A DNA stretch of 64,000 nucleotides from JAKAWQ01 sp035509315 (GTDB taxonomy: Bacteria; Pseudomonadota; Alphaproteobacteria; Acetobacterales; Acetobacteraceae), in NCBI GenBank assembly GCA_035509315.1, contig DATJLS010000059.1:1-64000 (forward strand). Direction: 5' to 3'. Below are positions 34,465 through 43,210 of the stretch, one piece after another. The notes under the pieces were generated by a model. It was not told the origin of the DNA. It did no database searches and was given only the letters and a program-made list of their open reading frames with translations. Position 1 is the first letter of the stretch; every line of letters begins with the position of its first letter. The position numbers and the translations under genes are program-made.

Positions 34465-35578
34465 CTATGGGGTGTTTCCGGCAGGACGATAGCGCCGCAT
34501 GACCTCCGCGAGCGCATCGAGCGGAAGCGCATGGGCCACGCGGCCCGCCCGTCCTGTCATGGTCTCGGCCGCGGTGAGCGCGTTGAGGATCGCCTCCTCG
34601 GTGGCCTCGGCGGCAGCCTGGAACAGCGGCGTCATGCGCTCGGGGGCGAGCATTCGCACGGCGCTCGTCCCTTCACGCTCCCGCACATGGTTCGCGGTCG
34701 AGAAGGCGAGAAAGATGTCGCCGCTGCCGTTGGCGCCGAACCCCCCGGCCCAGGCGAGGCCGGTAGCGGCGCGCCGCGCCAGGCGCTGGCACTGGATCGG
34801 CAGCAGTGGCGCATCCGTGTCGAGGACGACGATGATCGAGCCCGACTCGCGAACACGCGGATCGTTCGGGGGCGAACGATACGAGGGCACGAGGGTGGGC
34901 CCGATCTCCCGCCCCACCGGCACACCATCGACGCGCAACATCTCACGCGCGCCGTAATTGGCCTGGACCAGCGCGCCGACGACGAAGTTTTCGTCGCCCG
35001 ACGCAACGAGGCGGGAGGCGGGAGGCGGTGCCGGTCCCGCCCTTGAACTCATGGCAGATCATCCCGGTTCCGCCGCCGACATTGCCTTCCGCAAGTGGCC
35101 CGTCGGTGGCGGACTCGAAGGCGGCGAAAGCATGCGCGGCAGTGATGGGGAAGGTTTCACTCTCGCTCAGCCATCCGTCATAGGTCTCCGCGACCACCGG
35201 CAGATGGAACATTTGTGGCGCGCCCGCGCGCACGGCGAGCGCGCACACCGCATCGCGCACGGTCCCGACAGAGAAGGTGTTGGTGATGCCGATCGGCGCG
35301 CCAAGGATACCCTGCTCGGCGAGCCAGGGCAGGCCCGTCATCTCGCCATTGCCGTTGAAGGAATGAAAGCCGGCGAACACGAAGTCGGTCCAAATCCCGC
35401 GTCGCGGCCAGATCGCGGTCACGCCGCTTCGGATCACCCAGGGCGCGTCTTCGATCACCGTGCTGTAGCCAACAGCAACGCCGGGCACATCCGTGATCGC
35501 GTTCCCTGGTCCCGTCGGCAGGGCCCCGCAGGAAAGACCGAGATCGCGCAGCCGCGCGCGGGAGAGCGGAATCTTCAT
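34465..35578 (-). pseudogene. P1/DmpA-family (S58) peptidase, frameshifted by a 7-bp tandem duplication
   Basis: The first part (ATG 35578) reads MKIPLSRARLRDLGLSCGAL, GPGNAITDVPGVAVGYSTVI and GNVGGGTGMICHEFKGGTGT-ASR, all DmpA-like. On the minus strand the unit CCTCCCG then occurs twice in a row (35011-35024). One extra unit shifts the frame and the protein ends at 34943. In the shifted frame the sequence goes on perfectly: ASRLVASGDENFVVGALVQA, then RESGSIIVVLDTDAPLLPIQ, where G|S is the self-cleavage site with the catalytic Ser. With one repeat unit removed, the gene would encode an intact aminopeptidase of about 370 residues. Confidence 0.85.
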
Positions 35579-35641
35579 GCCCCGACCGGAACGCCCACCA
35601 GCAGGACGAGATTTCTCACGCTCAGCCGTCCTGCCCTCGGT

Positions 35642-35697
35642 CATTGTCTCATCGCGTGATTGAGACCCGCAGCGACCCCATCTTCGGTCATCACGCT
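35642..35697 (+). repeat. R1 dispersed intergenic repeat
   Basis: A 56-nt element containing CGCGTGATT, then CTTCGGTCATCACGCT. It aligns without gaps to 59911-59966 (about 42 of 56 positions by hand count) and, inverted, to 45410-45463 and 62015-62070. It lies in the short gap between the P1-peptidase gene and the hypothetical gene that follows. No coding role is apparent. Confidence 0.6.
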
Positions 35698-35704
35698 TCG
35701 GAGG

Positions 35705-36016
35705 TCAGTCGGCCACGAGTTCCTTGTGCTTGAGATGCCAAAGCCGCTCGTAGGCGGCAACCAGCCCCTCCATGCTGCGCCGGCGCTGCTGGTCCGGTGC
35801 CGTGGACCGACGCGCCAGCATGAGCTCGAGGATCCGCAACAGCTGCTCGGCGACTTCGAGATCGTCCTGGTCGCAGGCCTGATGGAACGCGATCAGGATC
35901 TTGTCCGAAAGCCGGCGCGTATGGCGCGGCGTAGGGGACATGGGGGCCGCGACTTCGCCCGTCATGTCGTCAAGGACGACCGTGGGTGCCGTATCAGAGG
36001 GTCTGCTTTCTGGCAT
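35705..36016 (-). CDS. conserved hypothetical protein next to SCO1
   Basis: A 103-residue protein from ATG 36016. The first 35 residues are variable. The core is TRRLSDKILIAFHQACDQDD, LEVAEQLLRILELMLARR and RRSMEGLVAAYERLWHLKHK, three amphipathic helices. Small proteins with this helical signature occur widely in alphaproteobacteria; no function is known to me. It overlaps the SCO1 stop by 16 bp and is probably co-translated with it. No membrane segment or signal peptide. Confidence 0.75.
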   Translation of the reverse strand: MPESRPSDTAPTVVLDDMTGEVAAPMSPTPRHTRRLSDKILIAFHQACDQDDLEVAEQLLRILELMLARRSTAPDQQRRRSMEGLVAAYERLWHLKHKELVAD

Positions 36017-36030
36017 CCTTGCTCTTCCCG

Positions 36031-36690
36031 TCAACTGCTCCGCGCGATTCGCGAACGGATCGAGGCAGCGATATCGGCGGCCCTGGCGCCGGGATTGAAC
36101 AGATCCTCGAACCTGCCATCCGGCCCCATGAGGTAGATAAGTGAACTGTGATCCATGTGATACGCATTTCCGATGCCGGATTCCACCTTTTGGTAATAGG
36201 CACGGTAAGCGTGCGCGGTTGCCGCGATTTGGGCCGGTGTTCCTGTGAGCCCGATCAACCGACGGTCGAACAGGTGGACATAGGCAGCGAGCACCCTCGG
36301 CGTGTCGCGAGCCGGATCGATGGTGATGAAGAGGGGTGCGACCTGATCCGCCTTCGTACCGAGATCATTGAGCACGGCGGCGATGGTCGCAAGCTCGGTC
36401 GGGCAGACATCCGGGCAGGATGTATAACCGAAATAGATCAGCATCCAGCGCCCGCGGAAGCTCGCGTCGGTGACCGCGCGGCCGGCGTCGTCCGTCAGCC
36501 GGAAGGGCCCGCCGATGCGAAGGCCGAAGCCGGCACCGCCCGCCGAAGACGGAGAGAGGCCGAGAAAGGAGACAAGCCGGGCTTCAAGCGCGCGGCCTGA
36601 CGGGCCCGGTCCGGCCACGCTCAGCGCCACCCATCCGGCCATGAGAAGGATGGCGAGGCCAGGCGCCATCCGGTGGATGGCCCGGAGCAT
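36031..36690 (-). CDS. SCO1/SenC-family copper chaperone
   Basis: Membrane-anchored thioredoxin-fold protein that supplies copper or redox help for the CuA site of cytochrome oxidase. The N-terminal membrane anchor is MAPGLAILLMAGWVALSVAG. The copper motif is YTSCPDVCPTELATIAAVLN with both Cys residues. The distant copper-binding His lies in YHMDHSSLIYLMGPDGRFED. I use ATG 36690 (an alternative is 36669). It lies 10 bp after the sugar permease gene, so it may be read through from the ABC operon, although the functions are unrelated. Confidence 0.92.
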   Translation of the reverse strand: MLRAIHRMAPGLAILLMAGWVALSVAGPGPSGRALEARLVSFLGLSPSSAGGAGFGLRIGGPFRLTDDAGRAVTDASFRGRWMLIYFGYTSCPDVCPTELATIAAVLNDLGTKADQVAPLFITIDPARDTPRVLAAYVHLFDRRLIGLTGTPAQIAATAHAYRAYYQKVESGIGNAYHMDHSSLIYLMGPDGRFEDLFNPGARAADIAASIRSRIARSS

Positions 36691-36700
36691 GCGCGCCCCC

Positions 36701-37732
36701 CTACGCCCGGCTCCGGCCGCCGGACAAAAGCCGCTCGACGAGCACCGCGGCAATGATGATCGAGCCGATGGCGGTGCCCTGCCAGTAGGGAGAGACATTG
36801 AGCAGATTGAGTCCATTGCGGATGAAGACCATGATGAAGACGCCGGCGAGCGTGCCGATGATCGAGCCGCGCCCCCCGAAAAGGCTGGCCCCGCCGATCA
36901 CCACCGCCGCGATCGAATCGAGCTCCTCGCCCGAACCGCCGATCGGGTCGATCGAAAGAATCTTCGAGGTCAGAAAGACCGCCGCCACCGCGCTCATCAG
37001 CCCCGCAACGACATAGGCTGTGATGCTCCAGAGATTGATCGAGAGGCCTGCGATGCGCGCCGCCTCGGCGTTCGAGCCGATGGCATAGAGCGTCCGTCCG
37101 CCTTTGGCGAAGGTGAGAAAGACCCAGCCGATCGCATAGACGACGATCAGGCAGAGGAAATCGAGCGGGATGCCGAAAACCGAATCCGTGGTGAGGGCGG
37201 CGAGCGAGTCCGGGATATTGCCGATGGAGTTCGCGCCGCTCAGCACGTAGGCCATGCTGCGGCCGATCGACATCATGCCCAGGGTCACCACGAACGGCGC
37301 GATCCGCCCGAAAGTGATGATCACGCCATTGACCAGCCCGAGCGCGCCGCCGCTGGCAAGGCAGATGAGCACCGCAACCGGCACGCCGAGCTTGGGAAAG
37401 GTGAGACCCAGCATGATCGCCGAGACGCCGGTGAGAGCGCCGACCGAGAGATCGATCCCGCCGATCAGGATCACCAGCGTCTGGCCGAGCGCCACCATGC
37501 CCGCGATGACGGACTGGTCCATCACGTTGAGCAGGTTGTTGGTGGTGAGAAAATAGGGCGAGATCCGCGAGAGCACCGCCATCACCACGATGATCAGCAG
37601 CAGCATCCGGAGCTCGATCTGGGTGGCGAGCAGGTGCAGAAGCCGGGCGGGAAGCCGCCTTCGCGGGGCGGCGTCCGGCTTTGTCTCTCCCGTCCTCGTC
37701 TCGCTCGATCTTGTCTCCGTGGTCTCGCTCAT
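36701..37732 (-). CDS. sugar ABC transporter permease, RbsC-like
   Basis: A 343-residue BPD_transp_2 permease with about eight to ten membrane spans. It has VMDQSVIAGMVALGQTLVIL, GGIDLSVGALTGVSAIM and GRTLYAIGSNAEAARIAGLS, the family cytoplasmic motif, and IAAVVIGGASLFGGRGSIIG near the C terminus. It overlaps the ATPase gene (ATGA, 37729-37732). It forms the channel for the CUT2-type sugar importer. Confidence 0.93.
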   Translation of the reverse strand: MSETTETRSSETRTGETKPDAAPRRRLPARLLHLLATQIELRMLLLIIVVMAVLSRISPYFLTTNNLLNVMDQSVIAGMVALGQTLVILIGGIDLSVGALTGVSAIMLGLTFPKLGVPVAVLICLASGGALGLVNGVIITFGRIAPFVVTLGMMSIGRSMAYVLSGANSIGNIPDSLAALTTDSVFGIPLDFLCLIVVYAIGWVFLTFAKGGRTLYAIGSNAEAARIAGLSINLWSITAYVVAGLMSAVAAVFLTSKILSIDPIGGSGEELDSIAAVVIGGASLFGGRGSIIGTLAGVFIMVFIRNGLNLLNVSPYWQGTAIGSIIIAAVLVERLLSGGRSRA

Positions 37733-39651
37733 GCGGCCTCGCGTTCCGTCTCCGTCTCGAGATCGGCGGTGATCGCCCGGGCGAGCGCGGCGCCGTCGGG
37801 CGCATGCGTCGCGCGCGCGAGGGTGAGGCCGACCATGCCGAGATCATGCCCGCGCCGCCCATGGATCGGGACGAGGAGCGTCGTGAGGCCGTTCCTGGGC
37901 TCCGTCACGAAGCCAGGCGCCTTGCGCGCCAGCGCTTCCTGGATGCGGGTGGCGGCGATCTCGGGGAAGCTCCCGCCCGCAAAGCCCGGATCCGCTTCGG
38001 CATCGGTTCCCACGCAGTCGAAACAGAAGACGCGCCCATGCTCGACGCTGATCCAGAACGCCCTGCCGCCATGGCGCGCCACGAGCCCTTCGAGGACCGT
38101 ATGGGTGCGCTCGGCGGAGCTGCGCGGAGCGGCGAACATCCCGAGCTTCTCGATATCGACGAGCGCGCTTGGAATGCTCGTCACGTCCACGCCGTCGCTC
38201 AGCACCACGATGCGGTCGGCAAGTCCTATCACTTCCTCGAAATCGGAGCTGACGACGACAGAGGCCACGCCCTCGGCGGCGATGCGGCGGAGCAGTGCAT
38301 AGATGCTGCTGCGCGTCGCGATGTCCACGCCGCGGGTCGGCTCGTCGAGCAGAAGCAGACGCGGCGAAAGGACAAGCCAGCGCGCGAGAATCACCTTCTG
38401 CTGCATCCCGCCGCTGAAGGTGAGCAGATTGGCATCGAGCAGTCGTTGCTCGGGAAGGCCGAGCAGCGCGAGCAGGCGGCGCACGGCCGCATCGCGCAGG
38501 CGATAGGCGAGGCCGGGGCCGCGATGCGCGCCGAGATGGGCGAGCAGGAGATTCTCGCGCACCGAGAAATCCGGCACCGTTCCCTGGCCGCGCCGATCCT
38601 CTGGAATGAGGCCGATTCCCTTCCGAATCGCCTCGCGCGGAGTGGCGGGGGTGAAGGGTCTGCCGTCGAGCTCGATCGTTCCGCCACGCGCCGGGCGGAG
38701 GCCGAAGATGGTCTCCAGCGTCTCGGAGCGGCCGGCGCCGACAAGGCCCGCAAGGCCCAGAATCTCCCCCGCATGCACGGTGAAGGAGACATCGCGCACG
38801 CGCGGCGGCGCGGAAAGATGGCTCACCCGCAGAACGGGCGCGCCCAGCGGTGTGCCCAGCGGCGTGCCCAGCGACGTGCCAACGGGGGCGGTCGTTCCCC
38901 GTTCCGCGCGCGCATAGATGTCCGAAAGCTCGCGCCCGACCATCAGCCGGATCAGCTCGCCCTGGGTGAGCTCGCGCGTCGGCACCGCGTCCGCCGCCAC
39001 GCGGCCCTCGCGCAGCACGGTCACGCGGTCCGAGAGGGCGAAGATCTCCTCGAGCCGGTGCGAGACGAAGACGATGCCATGCAAGGTGGCGGCGAGATTG
39101 CGGATCATATCGAAGAGCCGCTCCGTCTCGTGCGGCGAAAGCGGCGCGGTCGGCTCATCGAAGATGATGATGCGGGAATCGAGCGCGAGCGCCTTGAGGA
39201 TCTCGACGATCTGGCGCTGGCCGATGGTGAGATCCCTCACGCGCGCTCCGATCGCGATCCCGGCTTCCGCGCCGAGGCGGGTGACCAGGTGCCGCGCCTC
39301 GCGCCGCATCGCGCCCCAGTCGAGCCGTCCAGGCATCCCGAGCCGGGGCAGCATGATGTTCTCAAGCACCGAGAGATCGGGCGCGAGCGAGGTCTCCTGC
39401 GTCACCATCGCGATGCCGGCGCGGATCGCGTCGCGCGCGCCGGCAAAGCGCATGGTCTTGCCGTCGAGGACGATGCTGCCCGAATCCGGTTGCAGCTGCC
39501 CGGAGATCACCCGCGAGAGAGTGGATTTGCCGGCGCCGTTGGCGCCGACAAGGGCGTGCACCTCACCGGCGCCGAGCGTGAAGCGGGCGCCGGCGAGGGC
39601 GGTGGTCGCCCCGAAACGCTTCCAGATCTCCGTGAGCGCAAGGAGCGACAT
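37729..39651 (-). CDS. sugar ABC transporter ATP-binding protein, RbsA-like, with extra C-terminal domain
   Basis: A 640-residue protein. Two ABC cassettes are present: the first with GANGAGKSTL, LTIGQRQIVEILKALA and IIFDEPTAPLS, the second with GLVGAGRSETLE, FSGGMQQKVILARWLVL and LLLLDEPTRGVD. The linker between them holds a short repeat GTSLGTPLGTPLGAPV. RbsA proteins are about 500 residues; here about 130 further residues follow VDIEKLGMFAAPRSS. They include ERTHTVLEGLVARHGGRAFW, ISVEHGRVFCFDCVGTDAEA and VTEPRNGLTTLLVPIHG, which look like a small globular, perhaps GAF-like, sensor. Its role is unknown; substrate or signal gating of transport is a guess. Confidence 0.9.
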   Translation of the reverse strand: MSLLALTEIWKRFGATTALAGARFTLGAGEVHALVGANGAGKSTLSRVISGQLQPDSGSIVLDGKTMRFAGARDAIRAGIAMVTQETSLAPDLSVLENIMLPRLGMPGRLDWGAMRREARHLVTRLGAEAGIAIGARVRDLTIGQRQIVEILKALALDSRIIIFDEPTAPLSPHETERLFDMIRNLAATLHGIVFVSHRLEEIFALSDRVTVLREGRVAADAVPTRELTQGELIRLMVGRELSDIYARAERGTTAPVGTSLGTPLGTPLGAPVLRVSHLSAPPRVRDVSFTVHAGEILGLAGLVGAGRSETLETIFGLRPARGGTIELDGRPFTPATPREAIRKGIGLIPEDRRGQGTVPDFSVRENLLLAHLGAHRGPGLAYRLRDAAVRRLLALLGLPEQRLLDANLLTFSGGMQQKVILARWLVLSPRLLLLDEPTRGVDIATRSSIYALLRRIAAEGVASVVVSSDFEEVIGLADRIVVLSDGVDVTSIPSALVDIEKLGMFAAPRSSAERTHTVLEGLVARHGGRAFWISVEHGRVFCFDCVGTDAEADPGFAGGSFPEIAATRIQEALARKAPGFVTEPRNGLTTLLVPIHGRRGHDLGMVGLTLARATHAPDGAALARAITADLETETEREAA

Positions 39652-39678
39652 GGCGGAGCGAAGCGTCCGGCGGCGACG

Positions 39679-40716
39679 TCAGGCGGTGCCGAAGACGTTC
39701 TTCTTGATGGTGGGAAGCAGGCTGTTGACGTTGTCCGGGGTCACCACCATGATCGGCACCAGGGTCTGCTTCGGCGGCGTCTGGCCGGCGAAGTGGGTGA
39801 AAAGCGCATCGGCCGAGCGCACGCCCATCAGATAGGGCTGCTGCATCCCCACCGCGACGATCCGGCCGCTTTGGATGAGCGGCACGAACTCGGGAATGCC
39901 GTCGAAGGCCGCGACGGCGACACCGTTTTCCCGCCGGGAGGCGTGCAGGGCGCGGAGCGCGCCGAGGGTCGGCTGATCCGTCTCGACGAAGAGGCCGCGC
40001 ATCTCGGGGTGCGCGGTCAGCATGTCCTGAACGAAGCGGAAGGTCTCGTCGGCCGTGTAGGTCTGCATCTGCGAGAGCGCGCCCTGCTTGATGCCCGCTT
40101 CGGTCATCGCCTTCATGAAGCCCTTGGTGCGGTTCTGGCCATTGAGGCGGGCGAGCGAGATGGTGACGAGGCCGACCGTTCCGCTGTTCCACCCCTTCGC
40201 CGTCATCACCTTGGCCAGCACCTTGCCGGTGCCGTATGCACCCTCGAAATTGTTCGAGATGATGAAGGAAAGATAATCGCCCGAATCGGTGCCGATATCG
40301 GCGATCACCGCCGGGATGCCGGCCTTCGCGGCAAGCGCGAGCACGGAGGGGCAGGTGGAGCTGTCGGTCGGCGAGATCAAAATGCCGTCCACCTTGCGCG
40401 CGATCGCGTCCTGCGCGTTCTGGATCTGGGTCTGGGCATTGTTGTGGCTGTCATAGGTGGTGGAGCTGCCGCCATTCTTGCGGGCGGTGTCGGCGATCCC
40501 GTTGGCAAGGGTGCGCCAGAACGGCAGATCGAGCCCGGGCGTGAGATAGGCCACGTGCTTGCCGGTCGCGGCGCGCACGATATGCGGTGCGGCAAGCGCG
40601 GCCACGCCTGCGCCCGCGCCGAGCACGAAAGGACGGCGCCGAAGCAATCCCGTGGATTGCCCAATAGGGCGCACACGGGGGTGCCCACGGGGGCGCTCAG
40701 TCGGTCGCGATGTCAT
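39679..40716 (-). CDS. sugar-binding periplasmic protein (Peripla_BP_4), Tat signal
   Basis: A 345-residue receptor. A twin-arginine-like leader (RRRPFVLGAGAGVAALAAPH) is followed by the ribose-binding-protein fold: HVAYLTPGLDLPFWRTLANG, IARKVDGILISPTDSSTCPS, AGIPAVIADIGTDSGDYLSF and GVAVAAFDGIPEFVPLIQSG. The ligand is unknown. First gene of the three-gene importer operon (receptor, ATPase, permease). The upstream region, from 40717, holds the promoter. Confidence 0.9.
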   Translation of the reverse strand: MTSRPTERPRGHPRVRPIGQSTGLLRRRPFVLGAGAGVAALAAPHIVRAATGKHVAYLTPGLDLPFWRTLANGIADTARKNGGSSTTYDSHNNAQTQIQNAQDAIARKVDGILISPTDSSTCPSVLALAAKAGIPAVIADIGTDSGDYLSFIISNNFEGAYGTGKVLAKVMTAKGWNSGTVGLVTISLARLNGQNRTKGFMKAMTEAGIKQGALSQMQTYTADETFRFVQDMLTAHPEMRGLFVETDQPTLGALRALHASRRENGVAVAAFDGIPEFVPLIQSGRIVAVGMQQPYLMGVRSADALFTHFAGQTPPKQTLVPIMVVTPDNVNSLLPTIKKNVFGTA

Positions 40717-41530
40717 GATGTCCTCCCACTTTGCCTTATTTGGGCCGCAGGATCGGCACCCGCGCCGCTTTCAGCCCGGGCGGATGATGGGTCGGCGGGC
40801 GGGGGCCGTCAAGAAGACCAAAAGATGCGGAACAGCATGATTTGCTTCGTGATTCCGGCGAAGCACGATCCACCGCTGGGCAATGGGGAGGGAGAAGGAC
40901 ATTTCGCGGTTTCGCCCCGATGGAGGACGGAGAAGTGGTGTGGCCACCCGCGGGCACCTGAATTCTGTTCGCGTGGTAGGCGGGCTGTGAAGCGCGAAAG
41001 CGGCCAAGGGTGTTATGAACTCAACCCATGATTGCATTGTCGGGCGACAGGGCTTGGATCGGGCTTCCCGCCTCGACAGGCTGCGGTCGTCTCGTTGAAT
41101 GCCACCTCGCCCCCAAAGCGGACATTCCGTCGACTTGCGTCATGGGCTGCAGCGGGTGGACAGTTGCCAGTCGGAAGGAACAGGGGTGTGGCGCTCGTTT
41201 TCATCACCCATAGGTAAGAAATTTTTGGTGCGTGGCTTTTGAGCAAGAATATCAGGAATATCTTGTGCGCGCCGAATGTCGCTATGGTCGTGAACGACAT
41301 GAGATCAGTATTCCCCTTCCGGGAGTGCGTGATCGCCCACCGTTCCCCATAGGTATCGCGTCGCGCGGGCAAGGCTGTGTCCCCAGCTCTCATATTCTGA
41401 AATGCCCGCGATGACCTCCGAAATTTCCGTATCTTCACTCGCGACGGTCGCGGCGGCTCTCGAGTCTCGCCTATTGTTGGGCGCCAGTCCCTCGAAATGG
41501 CGAGAAACTGGCATTGCGTTCAGCATGGCA
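40717..41530. other. 814-bp region without a supported gene
   Basis: Several short frames exist on both strands but none shows family motifs or a good ribosome site. Composition drops in GC between 41170 and 41300. It separates two minus-strand units: the sugar receptor gene starts at its left edge and alsS ends at its right edge. The left part must hold the sugar-operon promoter and the right part could hold the als transcript end. Decayed coding sequence is possible but not demonstrable by eye. Confidence 0.5.
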
Positions 41531-43198
41531 TTAGTGAAAGCTTTCCCCATGCACGGTCTCGAAAAGCGAAAGGTTGTCGCTGTAGTCGACATGAACGCCG
41601 ACGATGACCGGCCCGGGCGTGTCGAACGCCTTCTTCATGATGGGAGTGATCTCGTCCGCCTTGGCGATCGTGAGGCCGGTTGCGCCGAAGGCTTCGGCAT
41701 ATTTGACGTAATCGACCGGACCAAAGTCTGTTCCCGACGTACGGCCGTATTTCAGCTTTTCCTGAGCGGCGACCATATCGTACGTGCCATCGACCCAGAC
41801 CATATGAACGATGTTCGTCTTGAGACGAACGGCCGTCTCCAGCTCCATCGCGGAGAAGAGGAAGCCACCATCGCCCGAGATGGAAAGAACCTTGTCGGCG
41901 GGGCGCACAACTGACGCGGCGATGGCCCAAGGGAGCGCGACGCCCAGAGTTTGCTGGCCATTGGTGATCAGGACCTGCCGCGGCCGGAAGCTGTAGAGGT
42001 GCCGCGCGATCCACAGATGGAACGAGCCCATGTCGAGGCAGACAGTCACATCGCTGCTCAGGAAGTGCTGAAGCTCATAAACCAGCCGCAAAGGATGGAT
42101 TGGGTGTCCGCCACGAACCGCAGAGTCGGAGGCGAGGCGATTCCGCTCCTCGATGATCAGGTCAAGGATCGCGGAGGACAGAGCGGCACGTCCCGACCGC
42201 CGGATCTGGGACGTCAGCGATTGAAGCGTCGCGGCGATATTGCCGATGAGCTCGACATAGGGTTGATAGCAATTGTCGAGATCGGCGGCCTGGATATCGA
42301 TGTGTATGATCTTGCGCTTGCTCTTGCCATTCCAAATCGGCGGCCAGTATTCCACCGGGTCATAGCCAACGGTGATGACCAGATCCGCGGACTCCAGCAG
42401 CCGGTCGGCTGGCTGGTTCGCGAGCTGGCCGACACGTCCGCCGAAATTGTCGAACAGGTGCGCGCCTACGGCGCCCGCGGCCTGGAATGTGCCGACCACG
42501 GACAGGTTGTTTTTGCTGATGAAGGTTTGCAGAGCGGCGGCGGTCGCCGGCGCGCTGGCAAGCAGCCCGAGCAGAACGACGGGGTTGGACGCCCCATTGA
42601 TGAGCCGAGCGGCCTCTGCGATCGCGGCGCCATCCGCCGGACCTGGCCCGCTGAAGGCCGGTGCCGAGAGTGGCTCATGATCACACCGCGCGGTCATGAT
42701 GTCCCAGGGGAGGTTGACATACGCGGCACCCGGACGCCCAGACTCCGCCGCACGGAAGGCGTTCGCGACGACCTCGTTGATCTGATCCGCGGCGCCTATG
42801 GTCGCGCTATATTTGGTGACAGGCTTCAGGATCGCGACCGCGTCCATCGTCTGGTGGATCTGTTTCAGCGCCTCGGACGTCGCAACTGCGCCGCCGAGGG
42901 CGACGACCGGATCGCCCTCGGAATTCGCGGTCCCCAACCCGGTGGTGAAATTGGAGACGCCGGGTCCGGACGTAGCAATGCAGACGCCAGCCTTGCCAGT
43001 CATCCGTCCGATCCCGCCCGCGATGAAAGCGGCATTTTGCTCATGGCGGCATGCGACCGTTTTAATCTTTGAATCGATGAGTGCGTTGAAGACAGAGTCG
43101 ATCTTGGCGCCTGGCACGCCGAAGATGTGGGTCACTCCCCGCTGCTCAAGAATGCGCACGACGAGCTGCGCGCCAATCTGCCTTGAGGTGTCGGTCAT
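41531..43198 (-). CDS. alsS: catabolic acetolactate synthase
   Basis: A 555-residue TPP enzyme that joins two pyruvate molecules. The N-terminal domain has HIFGVPGAKIDSVFNALIDS, VACRHEQNAAFIAGGIGRMT with the catalytic Glu, and CIATSGPGVSNFTTGLGTAN. The TPP site is SISGDGGFLFSAMELETAVR, followed by VWVDGTYDMVAAQEKLKYGR. The form without a FAD-linked regulatory subunit, next to an acetolactate decarboxylase, identifies the catabolic AlsS/BudB type rather than IlvB. It follows alsD by 12 bp. The pathway leads to acetoin. Confidence 0.93.
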   Translation of the reverse strand: MTDTSRQIGAQLVVRILEQRGVTHIFGVPGAKIDSVFNALIDSKIKTVACRHEQNAAFIAGGIGRMTGKAGVCIATSGPGVSNFTTGLGTANSEGDPVVALGGAVATSEALKQIHQTMDAVAILKPVTKYSATIGAADQINEVVANAFRAAESGRPGAAYVNLPWDIMTARCDHEPLSAPAFSGPGPADGAAIAEAARLINGASNPVVLLGLLASAPATAAALQTFISKNNLSVVGTFQAAGAVGAHLFDNFGGRVGQLANQPADRLLESADLVITVGYDPVEYWPPIWNGKSKRKIIHIDIQAADLDNCYQPYVELIGNIAATLQSLTSQIRRSGRAALSSAILDLIIEERNRLASDSAVRGGHPIHPLRLVYELQHFLSSDVTVCLDMGSFHLWIARHLYSFRPRQVLITNGQQTLGVALPWAIAASVVRPADKVLSISGDGGFLFSAMELETAVRLKTNIVHMVWVDGTYDMVAAQEKLKYGRTSGTDFGPVDYVKYAEAFGATGLTIAKADEITPIMKKAFDTPGPVIVGVHVDYSDNLSLFETVHGESFH

Positions 43199-43210
43199 TG
43201 CTTCCCTCCT

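Noticed and set aside
38850..38895. Short direct repeats (gtgcccagcg units) that might suggest a CRISPR or tandem array
   Set aside because: The units are 12 bp, adjacent without spacers, and encode the Gly-Thr-Pro-Leu linker between the two cassettes of the ATPase.
37681..41031. A 1116-codon open frame on the plus strand opposite the sugar ABC operon
   Set aside because: Arg/His/Glu-rich antisense translation of three well-supported genes; no domains can be recognised.
40717..41530. Several 60-140 codon frames in the gap between the sugar receptor and alsS genes
   Set aside because: None has a ribosome site, motif or composition that separates it from the frames on the other strand.
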